From Owenia fusiformis (lineage: Eukaryota; Annelida; Polychaeta; Sabellida; Oweniidae): a DNA stretch of 64,000 nt. The stretch's first letter is position 1; the number at the start of each line of letters is the position of its first letter. Position numbers and translations under genes: made by a program. The stretch lies in NCBI GenBank assembly GCA_903813345.2, contig CAIIXF020000006.1:40000848-40064847 (forward strand), given 5' to 3'. The notes below the pieces were generated by a model. That model saw only the letters and a list, made by a program, of their open reading frames with translations. It had not been told where the DNA came from and did no database searches. Below are positions 1 to 15,600 of this stretch, one piece after another.

Positions 1-99
1 AATGTAATTCCCACCAGTTGTTGCATTTTAACTTTGATATGGGATGTACAAAATGCTTATTGTCTCTTTCTGTCTTAATGTAACTTTCTGCGTGGAATG

Positions 100-292
100 T
101 TGCCCCGGGTATTGTGATGTTATGTTACCATAGCAACCATAACTCTACCCAAGTTACATAGTTTTTGTCGAAACTTTGCAGTTTTAGTAACGATACATGA
201 AAATACATTATGTAAAATTTTGAAGACGATTGATGCATATTTAACAAAATGCCAGCACCAGTCTTGTTACTTTTGGAACACCCTGTATTATT
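100..292 (+). repeat. dispersed repeat, copy 1
   Basis: Shares TGCCCCG, GTTACCATRG(C/T)AACC, AAATGCCAG and the ending GGAACACCCTGTATT with 9196-9385. The end resembles terminal repeats starting TACAGGGTG of invertebrate Tc1/mariner-type MITEs. Confidence 0.5.
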
Positions 293-522
293 GTATATTT
301 AACTATACTATTATTATTAACTATACGTTGTAAGAGGCGTGTTTCCTCCAGTTAACTCGTGATTGAACCTCGTCATAAATACTTTACATATAGTAGCACA
401 CAGCACCCATAAGTGGACATTTCCAAAATAGTGCATGTATCAACAAAAATTAACGGATTGTTGATATCTTATTGAACATCAAAAACGCATTTTCAAACGC
501 ATCTAATTTTCTCATATAAGTA

Positions 523-564
523 ATGCCTGGGTCACATTTGCTCCGATCCATCGGCCGGCGTCCG
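523..564 (+). mobile_element. truncated copy of the ATGCCTGGGTCACA MITE
   Basis: TA followed by the left terminal repeat and about 40 bases identical to the MITE at 15519. The rest is missing. Confidence 0.6.
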
Positions 565-664
565 ACATAGTCTCATTTGGGGGATTCCTTGTTACAACGT
601 GTTCTATAGGCACGTGACTCATCGACCTTGACCATGTTGTTGTACATACTTCAATACAACCCAC

Positions 665-3600
665 CTGAGACTGTGTTGTATAGGTACCCTGGTGTGTCTC
701 AAAATACAGTTCTCCAACCCATTTACATAATTTGGGTGATTCGTGTTCCTCTATGAGAGACATCATTGCATCTGGCGATGAGAACTTCACCCTGAAAGCA
801 AACGAAAGAGAATCGAAAGAGAGAATCGAAACAACCGTTACCGTTGTACGAAGATGGCTGAAGATTCTTCAAGGAACTAATATAATTTTAGGAGGGTTAG
901 AATTCGACCATTTTCCGTTTTGGTACGTTGATATCTAAAAGTACACTTTATAGATTGTGTAATCTCACCTGTAATCTATTGCCTACGTACATGTGTTTAT
1001 GAAACGGAGTATTCAATTGAAGTCATGACATACAGGGTGACCCCTTTGATTAATTGAACTACACTTCAGGTGCTTAGAGCAAGAGCTTGTATATTTGTAA
1101 AATTCAAATTCTAAAACTCCAATCGTAAGTTATAAAATAAATATAAATATAAGTGCGAGTGTCACTTTAAAAGTATGAGTTACAGGTGATTTTGTGAAAT
1201 GTCTATATTTATGCAGAGATTCAAATAATTATTTTTGCTTTTAAAACGGGTTTATTTAATTAATGCGTTACTCACCTTGGACAACCATCAGTGTTATGCA
1301 TTCTTTTCAGCTTTTCCACCATGTGTGGGCTAGAATTAGAATATATATAATTTCATTGGTACATACGTAGTAAATAAAGAATATAGGTCAATGTAGTCAA
1401 AATGAAAATTTCCAAAATAATCCCAATTCTATACCAACTTTGCTTAAATGACAATCACAAGATCGAAATCAAACATTAAAAGTCCCTGGTAAAATGGAGC
1501 AATGCAAACTTTAGTTATCCCCGAATCCTCATTTTAGACCATCAAAATGTGAACTTTTCTTATGGATAAATAAGGGTTATGTACTGGGAGGTTTTGGATA
1601 TAAGGTATATCCTGAGGGATATATTTATATCTCCCCGGGCGACCGAAAGGACTCAAATTACTGTCATTTATCCATGTTTTTACAGAATTTCACTCGACTT
1701 TTCAGATTTATTTTTCAATTTTTCGTCTGAAGAATGCATCATTACACTTCACCAAAAATAACAATTATATTGAAAAATTCTCGGGAGCGGGATGGATATA
1801 TCATATCTGCCCGCATTTGTATTACACTTACTATTTCTTATTGTGTTACGTTCTTGATAATTCGTTCATCTTTTTATGATCATTGAATTATATGATAGAT
1901 GTGTATACTTCATTTTAACAACTCGGTATACACAAAGGCACTTTTATAACTATGCATCGCTACCACATACATTTATTTTACGAAGGTGGCCGAAGATGTT
2001 ATTATTATCACGAAGATGGCCGAAGATGCTTCAAGGAAACAATATTCCTGAAAGATCTTCAGCCATCTTTGGTTGTCGAAGATGTTATTATCACGAAGAT
2101 TGCCGAAATGCTTCAAGGAACCAATTAAATTGCCAAAGGTGGTTAAGGTTTAATCTTCAGCCATCTTTGGTTGTCGAAGATGTTTATATCACGAAGATTG
2201 CCGAAATGCTTCAAAGAACCAATCAAATTGCCAAAGGTGGTTAAGGTTTAATCTTCAGCCATCTTTGGTTGTCGAAGATGTTTATATCACGAAGATTGCC
2301 GAAATGCTTCAAGGAACCAATTAAATTGCCAAAGGTGGTTAAGGTTTAATCTTCAGCCATCTTTGGTTGTCGAAGATGTTTATATCACGAAGATTGCCGA
2401 AATGCTTCAAAGAACCAATCAAATTGCCAAAGGTGGTTAAGGTTTAATCTTCAGCCATCTTTGGTTGTCGAAGATGTTTATATCACGAAGATTGCCGAAA
2501 TGCTTCAAGGAACCAATTAAATTGCCAAAGGTGGTTAAGGTTTAATCTTCAGCCATCTTTGGTTGTCGAAGATGTTTATATCACGAAGATTGCCGAAATG
2601 CTTCAAGGAACCAATTAAATTGCCAAAGGTGGTTAAGGTTTAATCTTCAGCCATCTTTGGTTGCGGTCGAAGAGTCGCTACCCCTCTTGTAACGTTTTCC
2701 CCGGGGCACTTGGCCTTAACCTACTTTGGTCCACCTCCCCCATCTCCATAGCCGTAAAGAAACAATAGATTGTCGATTCTGCCCTTGTCTTCACAGTTAT
2801 TAAGTGTTTTCATTACCTACAATAAACAAATATAACGTTAAAGTTTTGCAATATTATATACCCTTTAATAAATAAAATTATTTCTCAAGTACGTTTACTT
2901 GTGTTTTGATGAGTTTTGATAATTCTTTATCGTGGATATATATACGAAGTGTCCATGTTTTGTATATGGTTTCAGATGGTTAAATGACCGTGTAACATTT
3001 CTCCCACTGAAAACCGATTTAACGTAATTTAACGTAGTGCCGTGATATCAAGTAGCTTAAGGCGTATCATACTGTATATAAAATAAAATACCGTACTTCA
3101 TCGACGTCTCCTTTCATGCCATAGTTGTCTCCTGGGGGAAAGTGGGTTAGGACTTTTGTACCGTCTAGACCTTCCCAGTGGAATGTATGATGCTGAAAAG
3201 TGTTTTATTTGGCTTTAAATAATAGGGTTGGTCAGCTCCATGATTTAAAAGGAACTTGTATATAGTTACGTTTGAACATGTAACATTGACATCCCGGAAT
3301 GAGGCATATTGCCCCCACCCCAATCTCAACTGATTTTTCCAGGGACTTAATTACAACTTTTTTGCTTTTATTTATATACTCAAACGAGCAAGTAAATTTT
3401 AGATGATCATCGGGATAATTACTACCCCCTTCCTCCCGATAAACTGATTTTTGGGACCTCATTACAACTATAGTTTCCTTATACCATATGCATGCATTAT
3501 ACTCAATCGGCAAATGAATACTACTATGTGGAGAACTTATCCCAAGACCATGTTTTTTTAAGTGTAGCTTAACCTCACTACAAAATGTGCTTTATAAATT

Positions 3601-6600
3601 AAGGGCATCGAGAGGATAACTGCGTGGTCTATAGATTGTATGGCCATTTCTAGGAAAGCACGTCGTTGTACTCAAAGGCATAATGACGTCATTAGATATA
3701 ACGTTTCAATGACGTGCTCTAAGCAGAACATATTTCTATTCAATTCTTATTCGTGAACTTATTCCAAAATGTTCAATTATAATTTAATTTAGTCAAAATA
3801 GATCACTTATGAGTGGTCAATAGAGAGTACTTATTACTATAACGATAATTGCTAGATTATATAGGTCATGTGTATACAATATTACATCAATTTGTTAATA
3901 TTACCAGTGTAAACATTTAAACAATGATACATAATAATTTCAAAATTAAACTAAAACGTTCGATAATTTTTAGATATATTAATATGAAATAATAATTAAT
4001 CAAATGAATTTGACATAGACTACAGCTACGATACCTAAATTAACGTTAACACTCAGCTTCTTTTCGCGATTGCAACTAACGGCTTGCGGCTACCGAATTA
4101 AACTATTCATAATAAACAAGCTATTTTGAAGGTGATTTAACGAACAATCCGTTATTTGCATTTGCGAATACATGCTCAATGTCTGCAGCTGTTAAAAGCA
4201 CCTAAACTGTAGAAAAGTGCCACATTTACCGGAAACTTGTTCTTGTTCCATGACATTTTCTGCGTAATAAATCTGCTGATCCCTGATTGGCTCATGATCT
4301 GCGGGAGTTGGGGTGCGTATCCGAACGTGTCGGGCAACCAGAACTAAATACAAACATATATATACCCAGCGAGCGAGAGATTTAACCTTTAAATGGTAAG
4401 CCTATAGAGAATTACACCAACTGTTAGGGGAAGGGGCAGATCTGCCCCCCATGATCTCGAAAACTGACCATCATATGAGGATGTATTAGGTGTCATTGGA
4501 AAGGTTATTCAATTTCCAGTATTTTGTGCTGACTTATAACTAAATTGGGCCATTATTAGTGAAGAAATGCATATACTAAGAACACCTTTATGATATTTTA
4601 AAATAATTGTCTTTAATGTGATACTGTACAGCTCTTTTACATGACATCATTTGGTGCTCAGTGGCGGATCCGGGGGGGGGGCATGGGGCCTGCCCCCCTA
4701 AGTTGGGCCCAGAAAAAAATTAAGGCCATATCGTGTCCATAAGGCCAAAAACTGGGCCTTATTGGTCATTACTAAGTCTTCTAAGGCCTTACTATTTTAT
4801 TTCAGGCCAAATTTTGAAGAAAATGGGCCTCAAAATTTCAAAATTTGGGCCCACTTTTCGGTTTTAGGGGCCCAAAACTTTTTTCTCTGACCGAAAATTT
4901 GCCCCCCCCCCCTAGTTGGTTCCTGGATCCGCCACTGGTGCCCGTGGGATTTCCACTTCATAGGGTTTAAAAAATGACTCATATCAAGAACATTGCATCT
5001 CTCATTATACAGAAATTTTATTGAACAGGAAAGGGCAACCAAAACGATGTTAGGGCAAATGGACGATAAAATACCATTTCCACAAATTCAAAATAGGTGG
5101 TGTATTGCGTACAAGATGGCATTTAGCATTTGGTTCCAAAGCTCTTAAAGTTCATACTACGAGGAAATGAAGACAAACTAGCATGTATGAAAATGTGTGG
5201 ACGTTGATGTAAGAACTAACCTCGCGACAAGTGACGTCGAATTCCTGACGAAAATACCTTTGTCCGTAAAGGAACTGTCTCACAAAACTTTCCCCCGAAG
5301 GAAGATTCCCATCCTGAAAATACAGTAAAATATGGCTTTTCCGTACGCCAATTGCATCAATGCTGTCGCAAATCGGACGCACCATTTCAATAAAAGTGTC
5401 GATTATTAAATATATATAATATTCTCACCATTTCGACCCATGTACCGCCAACAGGGATAAACTGACCCCTTGCTACATATGTCTTGATGTCATCATATAT
5501 CGAAGGGTAGTCTTCCTTCATCCATTGATACTGCTGGGCCTTTTATTAAATATACAAAAGAACAACATAAGAAAAATACAAAATAAAGATCACATTTACA
5601 TTCAATCACAATATGTCTACTTCGGGGACCGGGGTATATGTTTGTGAGTGTATTCAATTATTGTAATGTATTGATGTATAGGCCTTATTAGGGTTATAAT
5701 TCAATCATCGCACCTCTTCCTTTAAGTATTGCGATTTGTTATTCGAATCTTATTTGTCACCAACCTTAATCTCTTGACTACCTGGACTGACGAGATTTCT
5801 CGTCACCTCAGAAATGACCTTGAAACCCAGAGTGACGAGAAAATCCGTCACAATTTTTTCACTAAAATTGCTCTTATTTGAACAATTTTCGACCAATTTA
5901 CACAAAAATTGTTTTAAAATGTGTAGAAATTATCTCTGTCGACTAATTTTACTAAGTTGAGCATCTAAAATTCTATACGTATATAGTAAAATGTCAAAAG
6001 GTGGCAAAAATGAAAAGTTCTCTGGTTTCAACCGATTTTAGAGTCTGGGATTCAAGAGGTTAATTTAACATTTACAAATTATGGAAATGAAACTGTCATC
6101 GCACACGAAGAATGAAATTTATGGGAGGCAAAGCTACACATTTTTATAAAAACGTGTACGTGAAGAATTAGGCTCTATGGATAAGTTCTCTCTCTCTCTC
6201 TCTCTCTCTTCTCGTACTGTCAGATTTAGTATAAAGATACCATATGAGTGAAACGACAAGTTGAAAGGGGAGTAGGAATTCCTGCACCCTTTACCTATAA
6301 TATAACACGTTAGCGTACACGTTTTCTATGAAACGTGTATCTTAAACTCCCTATTTGATTAACATATTACCTGTGAACAGGCAAAAGTGAAGTCAGGATA
6401 GTCTTTCATCATGAGCAATGATGAACTCCAACTTCTTGCGCATTTCCTTTTTGTTTCTGCATAGGACCACAACCAAGCTAATAATACAAATAAATACTGT
6501 ATAATGCCTGGGTCACAATTGCTACGATTTTCACTATGGCGCCAGGCCGATTGAGTATTTTGTTCAAAATTGAATACAATATTTAACAAAACACTCAATC

Positions 6601-9600
6601 GGGCGGGCGCCGGCCGATGGATAAGAGCAAATGTGACCCATCGTTGATACGTATTATGTATTTTGGCAGGGATTAAGTACTTTCGCCATTTTGATGCAAT
6701 CCTCATTGAGTCACATGTTACTTTTCGAATATGGACTCTCCTTTCCCTTCCCGGTGTAAACGGGTAGGTGGTCCTATCAAAAAGGTTCTGTTGTCACTCA
6801 AATATCAGTGGTTTTAAAAAAAACATTCAATTTAAACAGAATGTCAGAATCCATATTATATTAGTCATATTAGCCAGGAAAATTAATAAAAATATATCAA
6901 TTAAGTTACGATAAATTTAGAGAAGTCAGAAGAAATTCCTCGTTAGAAACATTTAATAATATCTTCATATCTGCCTTTGTTTGCCTGAACGAAAATTCCT
7001 TGGATATTGCTTTTCTCATTATATGGACATTGTTCACTCGTGATTGATTACGAGATTCTTCGGGAAAGGTACTTGGATCTAGTACAATTCGCGAGACTTC
7101 GCCACTCAACTTCAATTGAGGGTGACGTTACAATAATGAAGTTTAAAAACCTGTTTACATGTATATATACAGCAATAAGACAAACACTCACGATGAAGTT
7201 CTGAATGACGAAAAATAGTGTGCTTAATTTTGAATTTCAGTAATCAGATATTGCCAATATGGCTGTTATCACGTGAGAGTCATAAGATAAATCCAGCTCT
7301 GTTGACTGGCTGATTGGCTGATCATTTTGAGGAGTGTTTAATATCTGACCAATCAACACGATTTTAGAAGTACAGCGTCATTATTTGACGTTGCGACTGA
7401 AGAGTTCACCGTAACAATTTTGAAGACGTGTTTTAAGTACATGGCGGTTATAACTTAAAAACCTTTTCTACAAAAATGTCAGTCCGACCCTAAATGTTAC
7501 CTTACCACTGTCTATGTGACTATGGCCAACGGCATGGATGGTTATTTGACTATCACCATTTCCTTTTGCAAAGAAAGATGCTCCTTTCTCTTTTGCTCTG
7601 CAATGAAAAAAAATGTTTCCAATTCACATTTTCCGAACATTTTCTGACGTCGACGTTATGTTGGGATGTTAGATGGTTGTTTTAATAGGGAGTTTAAGTT
7701 TGCATATAAATCGAAACGCCGATACGTATGACCCATCGCCCATACAAATGCATCGCTTAAACATTTTCCGTTCACGTTTAGGTTGTGAGAAACATTGCTA
7801 GCTTAAACTCACTAACATTTGCTTTGCACATTTGATTACTGCTCGTGTATTTTTAGGGCACATTATCAATTTCTGTTATCTTGTCATTTGTGATTTTCTC
7901 AATTGTTGCCCTCGTGTCTTTCCTTATATTAATTGGTCAACTTTTTGGATTCACTATTTTTAATATTAGACACCTGTGTAACTTCATTCACCTTTCATAA
8001 GTTTTAGGTTCACCAATTTCGATTATGTTGATCATTTCATTTGCCGCTAACATCGCTTCGTAGGCCCGGTGGCTCTGCTCTGGGAGGTGCTGAAAATACA
8101 GGAGTTCCAGTACAATGAAATCGATTTTAAAATAATTTAGACTCTCCCGTGGGCCCACCGTGAATAACAATCAAAAATCGTTAGGCATTCAGAGCTACAT
8201 GAATATAGTGAAGTAATTCAATTTTCCATTGTCAAACACTACATGGTGAATAGATTCATTCATTATTGGCCTGTGTGTCTATCGATAACGCCATCTTTCT
8301 TTTAAAAAATAATTCTTAGATACCCCATTTGTTCTTAAATAATTACTATTACTATAACGATTACTATTTATTATTTCATATTCCGTTTTGTCACCCTAAT
8401 TCAACAATTCCCGGATTCTAGGTCTTTATAATGCAAAACAGGCCCACCTTTGCCAATCCAAGCATGACTTCCATATCAACAAGCAGGTCATAAACCATCG
8501 GATCTACGATAGCTATTTCTGCTTGTGTCAGCGCAAACTTTTTGTGAAGATCGGGAGGTCGTATAATGTGCCGCAATCCAGCACCAAATAGACCATTGCA
8601 GGCCATTTCTATGTACAGAGTTTGTCTGAAAATGAGACGGGCGTTGAAATTTGATTACCAACAGAAAATCATTTTCTATATCACACCGAATTCAGCTTTA
8701 TTCTGAGCGTTTGTTTTTTCTTGGACATATGGACCTGACATCTTTAATAATATATATTTAATCTATGTACATGACATACATGAGTGTTTTCCGCATATGT
8801 GCGGTGAGATATTATGATTCAGATCGTCCAGGATCCGTGAGTTTCACTACTATCTAAAAATGTTTACCGAAAGAAAAAAATGCTTACTGAAAGAAAAACT
8901 GAACGTTTCACAATGTGTTAGACAATAACATGAAGATTTTTAATATATGATAGTACAAATAATATAATATTTTTTTTGATAGCAAGTTTTTTTAATTATG
9001 ACATCACACAAGACAGTGACCTGAACCCACAATATAACCCCATTGACAGTTGTGATGTCATCAATGATGTCATTAGTCATTGTTATGGATATATTTTGAT
9101 TATCAACATAACAAGTAGGTTGCTGGGAGTGAAGTGTGTGGTTTTTGCAAGAAGTGGTGTCACATCAAAAAAATAAAAAATGCAACATTAAAATAGTGCC
9201 CCGCATACCACGTGGTCACGTTACCATGGTAACCAGTTTAACAGCAGTTATGCATGGATCACCATGAATTTTTGCAAGATGGTCAGCAGATAGTTTGGAC
9301 ACATTCTGGCCAAATATCAAGCACATTATCCAAATATTAATGAAATGCCAGACTCGTTCCTGGAACTTATGGACCACCCTGAATATGTTTGTGTATCTTC
9401 ATTGCCTCCTTAATATATTGGAGAGTACATTATTATTATAATATGCAAGAACATGTATGGATGTATGGACATGTATGCACGTTAGAATCGCCTTCATACT
9501 ACCACACAACGAAGCACCGTATAAACATACTTGAATTCATTTTTCGCAGCACTTCTCGTAAGGATAAAATCCGTCCGTAAGTAATCATCTGGACATGCTG

Positions 9601-12600
9601 AAAGACCCTGTCGAGAGAAAAAAATTCACAATTTAAATATTATGTAAATGTGAATTATGAAATACGCGCTGTTTATTTGATAGAGCTGTACATAATAGTA
9701 ATATAAATAAAAAAAACATGGAAAATAGAGCTCATCGAAAAATGCATGATAAAAATCTAGCATTACTTCAGACTTATGTTTTTTGTTTTATAGTAAATGG
9801 TCCTGCACTGTTCGATGGTAAACCGTTTCATCATCAGGTGATATGATATAATTCGAACTGGTACAGAATTTTTAGATTGTAAATAAACTTATAAACAAAG
9901 AAACCCTACTGTTAATTATACTCTTATTAAAAAAATCTTAGTTTTATTCACAACATATTTCGATTTTCTTCCGAGAACACAATCCAGAAAATTACATTTT
10001 GTGCACATACGAGCAGATTACACGATGATTTCAAATTCAAGGTATATGATTCGGTATATACCGATCAGATCTACTATTCTAGTATACATATCATTGTTCC
10101 TCAATTCTCGATATACACGTACATGGGCCGCGAGGTATGTGATTGTTTTTTAAGCTATTAGATGTTATGTTTTTACTGAATACCTGGATTGGCTTGCCAT
10201 CTTTCCAAACCATAGCCTCGCTTTGACTGTTCCATAGCAACCAAATCTCCTTCCCCTCCCAGTCCTTTGGAATAGTAATATCAAGTTTAAACCAATGAGT
10301 AGACCAACTGAAAAAAACAATGAACAGTATGGTACGGGGGTTGTCCCAGAAGTAATGCACTATATGCTCTAACTTTCTTAAATAGATACTAGGTCTATTA
10401 CAAATCGCTTGTAAACATGTACATGTAGCTCCAATTGAATTTAAATGAAAATCTTGCTATTTGTTCTGAAAGGCTTTTGGAAAGAGGAACCTATAAATCA
10501 TGGAAATCATGGTGTTTTGAATGGTTAAGAAACATTTTGAGTATATTTTACGAGTTGATGTATCGGGGGTTCACTGTGTAAAAAATTGGGCGGGGTTCTA
10601 GGCTGAAGGCTCAGATATCAATATATTACCATACCAATTTTCAAATTTGGATGCGTTCCCATATCAGCCAATATAATGCCCAAGAGCCATACTAAATCTC
10701 CAAATATAAGACCAATGCCATATCAAATGTCTAAATATAGGGCCAATGTCATTAATGCTATAACTGGTCCAAATAAAAATATTTTCCGAGAAAAAAGCTA
10801 ATATTTAAACTGAAGAAAGTCGCAAGAAGAAGGCGATCTTCGAGGAAAGCGTTCCAAAATAACCTCAAATTAGGATATGTGTATCTACTAGACTAATTCA
10901 ATACCACAGGTGTGAGGTTACTTATTTCCCAAGACAATTCTCATACCAGAAAGTTGAAAAATCTGACCATTGCCATACCTCAGTAGTCATAATGAGTGGG
11001 AATTTTTCATACCAGATTCTAAAATTTGGATCCATTGCCATACCGAATGTCAAAAAGGTACCCCATGTGCGACGAGGCTCCCCGTCAAGGTTTATATACA
11101 GAGAACCCCCGGGTGTAAGGCCCTATCATAGTTTCTCCTTTGGCAGGGGATACCCCGAATCATTCAAAGTGCCTCCAATAACCAAAATGAGACAATTACT
11201 TGTACTTAGGCGATACTTGTACTAAGAACTCGCATTGAACTAAAAACTCACGTTGGGCCAAAAATATCGCCTACACTGGCAGGTTTGTATTGCCCAGCGA
11301 TGGCTTCATCGTACGTCACTCTTCCAACGGCTGCATGATGACGTATTATCACCGGCACTCTCTTGGGGTGTAACCTGAAAATATAGATTCAACATTTAAT
11401 TAATTAAATTATTTATTTATCTATTTATTTATTTATTTATTTATTGACAAAACCGTTTCCTCTTCATTTATTTCTTTGTTATGCATTAAGACATAGGAGT
11501 GTGCAATAGCAACTTAGAAAAACATTTTTCCGTATTGATATTCTATTGTGTAAAGTTCAATGATGATATTTTCTGAATTTTCTGGATTTCTATTTCCGAG
11601 TCATTTTTATTTACATACCATTACGTCATAGTATCAAATACAGGATGCTAAAAAACGGAACGCTATTTTCCTCAAATCTAGGGAATTGCTCTATGGTATT
11701 TGGTTCATTTGTACATGTACATGTATATCATACAATTTTCTACCAGCCTACTAAGCTTATACATGATGATCGAACGGATAGTCACAATGTTACAGCACTT
11801 TGAACAAAATGCCCCAGCGGCCAACTGCATTACAGGCAATTGCAAACCTGTGCACGTCGTCCCAATCGTCCCTACCTGACTTCTACCTGCTGTGAGATAA
11901 AGCCAAAGATAGTGTTCGAGAATGACCTCACAACAATTACAGACCTCAAACAGGAGATTAATTATCTGTGTCATTCAGGCTATACCTTTTGAGAAATGCA
12001 GTCGGGTCATTGACAACTAACTGCAGGTACGGGTTAGAATGCATCCGAATGACAATTCGTATTACGACTGCAATGTCTCTTTCTTTTAGGTATCAAATTC
12101 AAGGTTTAAAGACCGACCTCTCCATAAAAGGCAATATTTGGACATACATTATTTTTACATTTTCATATTACTGAGAAGATTATTAATGCTTTATTATATA
12201 GTTGATGTGGTTATAAAGTTTTTTGCTGGAAAATGTCAGCCATTGAGTAAAAAGTGATAAAAAGAATGACGCAGGATTTGAATCACAGGTGCAACAAGAA
12301 AAGTATTCTCCCACTAAGCCATTCCAACTACTGATAATCATGGAATAACACACGATTACTTTTTATCAAGAGGTGCACGTTTAAGAACACTTGCTTTACC
12401 CCTGGGTACACCTTCAATTTCTCCAAATCACAACAAAATATTCGGCAAGTATTTAGTTCGTGGGTTCTGGTTTCAAAATGTGATTGCAACCTAGAATCTA
12501 ATGCTGGCATTGCTGGTATATTAATAACTCAATTCCCTCGATTAGGAATGAAATGTACTTTCCTGGTTTCTTTGGGAAACCTTCCTCGCCAGTGACGTTT

Positions 12601-15600
12601 AAATCGTTTAAAAGTTAACGTTGTATTTTAAGTTTGGACGAAAACTTATATCGAAAGCTCTCTATTGTAGCTCAGCTAGTAATGGACAGGGTCGAGGAAG
12701 CATTCTTTATCAAAGAAACGGTAAACATGAATATGGACCAAGCTAATTTCCAACTTGATAACTGCTGGAAACCCGTGCTCAAGAACCGAAAGTCGATTAA
12801 GAGTTCTGGAGATGGCATCCGTAGGCTGCCGAAATGTCAATAATGTAAGTGTTTTCGGGAATTGTATAGTAGGAACAATTAATCAGTCTGTGAAAACCTA
12901 ACCAATGAACCTCTTTAGTGAAAAAAGCTTACTGATAGTCAGCGATGTGGGATTTGTTTACATTTTGCAGCAGATGATAGAAGCTTACTGGTTATTTCTG
13001 AACTAAAAGATGACCGACTAACAAAAAATGGAAAATATAACATTCAACAAAAGCTCAACCATATTTACAAATTCTGGAACTTCTGAAAATGTTAATTTAA
13101 GTTCCATAAATGATTCACAGCAACAATATTCAACCAATTCGTATAAGGATCAACGTTATTTGGATATCATTATATTTGTACTTAACAAAGTATTATCATA
13201 TATTGTAATAGGACTTGGACTGATTGGGAATACATTGGCCTTCTTGGTGCTTACAAAGGAGAGCGTTTCAAACACAAGAGTATTTCTTCTGAAGACGCTT
13301 ACAATAACAGACTCGGCATATCTTCTACTGGCGCTTTCTTATATGATAATATATAATCACCTGGGAGATTTTATAAATCACATATTTTACTATAATGTAC
13401 AGTTACCAATTGTTTCAACAGCATCGACGCTTACAACTTGGATGGTTGTCTTGGTAACCATTGACCGATACATACACCTAACGAAGCCACTCCGTGCGAA
13501 AACATTGTTAACCGTCAAACGAATGAAATGGACTGTTGGAATTTTAGCAGTTGGAGCATGCCTCTATAATATACCTAGAATCTTTGAATGGCCTGGGGGA
13601 ACTTGCTTATTAGGTTGTACGCCAAGCTATAATGTAATATATGATGTGATTTTAAATGCAATGTTTAGGTACTGTGGGCCTGTTGTAACCGTTTTTATCC
13701 TTAATGTAAGGCTAGTTCAGTCCATCATAAGCTCTCAATCTAAACGTAAAGAGCTGACAAATAGGGAAATCGAGGAAAGAAATCATGTCCTTGTTATGAT
13801 TGCAATCGTGTCATTATTTATAATATGCTCAATAACCAATATAATTTCTTATTTCGTGAACACGCTGATACGTTATGATGTTATAAAATTCTCATATTTT
13901 AACAACCTATTAATATCAATATCAAACTTTTTTCTGGTGTGCAATTCGTCGTTTAATTTTGTAATATACTTCATGATTGGAAAATCATTCAGGAAAAGGT
14001 TAAAACAATTATTTATGTAAATACACTGTCGAATTAATGTAAACTAACTGCTAGAATAACAAGCCATTAACATTTATTGTATGAAGTACTAATTGAACTA
14101 GAAAAACAGCAATTCCAGGAGGAGCAAGTAGAATTCAGTCGTATCTTGAAAATGTCTATTATATCTCCAAGTTTAAAACAACCCACAGGAAATCAGTCAA
14201 CTTGTATTTGAGTTGCCAAAGTTTGCATTTCTACACGACACACATGGCCGTACATATTGAATGGTAAACAGCAAATTAAGTTAGGATTTTTGAGCATCGA
14301 TATGCAAGATTATTAATATTGTGAAGTTTATGTGTATGCAAGGCTATCATGTAGATGAGATGATGCGTAAGACTGTCGCGCAGAATCGTAAGTTCAAAGA
14401 TCTGCAAGAGTATTGTGCGGGTTCGCAAGATTGTCGAGTAGTTTTAAAATATGCAAGACTCACGCAGATTTGCAAGAATGTCGTGCAGTTCAAGGATATA
14501 TACGCAGGATTTGTGCAGGGTCGTTAGATTATGGTTAAGTCTAAAGATCCGCAAAACCTCTGTCGATTTAAGAGATCGTCGTGAAGGTACGCAAGAATGT
14601 CGAGCAGAATTGTAAGATTATTATAAAGTTCAAAGAAATGCAACACTACCGTGTGCATTCGCAAGATTATGGTGCAGTTTGAAGATACACAAGACTGTCG
14701 TGCGGAATCGTATGATTATTGTAAAGAAGTTTAAAGATATTCAAGACTACTGCAGTGGATTCGTAAGATCATCGTGCAGTTTGAATATACGCAAGCAACT
14801 GTCGTGCAGGACCGTGATGTTATTCTTAGGTTTACAGATCTGCAAGACCTGCTTTGGTTAGCAAAATATCATGCACTTTTAGGATGCAAGTCTGTCGTGC
14901 GGAATTAATGATTAAAGTTTCAAGACTCGCAAAATTGTACAAGACAATTATGCAGATTTCTTAATATTCATTAGTAAATACTTTCACGTTGGATATACAT
15001 ATTTTATATGCTTTATGGTCCTATTAAACTTTATAAATGTAATATTTTTTCTGTTGCATTGTGTAAGGTGATATTATTTAATGAAATGTATATTTTCGAC
15101 AGATTCCTTTAGATAGCCTTTTACTACTTCATCTTCTTTAATGATCGACGGCTCGAAGGCTCGAATTATTTATCACTATCTGGAAAATGCCTCCTATAGC
15201 TTTTTTAAGCTTTTCTTTATTTTTATTCATTACTATTATAAGAGGGCTCTTCGAATTTCGAAAATAATTCAAATTAATTCTGTGAATTAATTAGTCATTT
15301 TTAATTGCTTTCATTACACAATATCAAATTTATGTCCATTTTATAGATCAATTTTGTATTTGTAAATCATGATGAATCAATTTGATGATATTGGAAAAAT
15401 TGACAATGACCAATGTCTGAACTTCAATTTGGAGTGGTTTGGCATGAAGGATGCTTGGACGAGGAACGTGATATTTTAGAAATATTTCGATATGAACGTT
15501 AAAAAGTCAAGTTCAGTAATGCCTGGGTCACATTTGCTCCGATCCATCGGCCGGCGTCCGGCCGATTGAGTGTTTTGTTCAATATTGTATTCAATTTTGA

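Larger units (their letters stand above)
792..11251 (-). other. MAN2C1 introns 2 to 14
   Basis: Between the listed exons I see no other gene. Stretches over 300 bases hold the 98-bp minisatellite (1985-2667), the hAT-like MITE (4659-4937), a CT microsatellite (6187-6210), a TA MITE (6504-6640) and a dispersed repeat (9196-9385). The rest, including 3193-4229, 8626-9190, 9608-10183 and 10308-11251, is AT-rich with nothing recognised. Confidence 0.7.

Noticed and set aside
1876-2244. 122-codon open frame
   Set aside because: Lies in the 98-bp minisatellite within a MAN2C1 intron.
8990-9085. Inverted words ATGACATCACA and TGTGATGTCAT
   Set aside because: Short and unsupported by flanking duplication; not called as an element.
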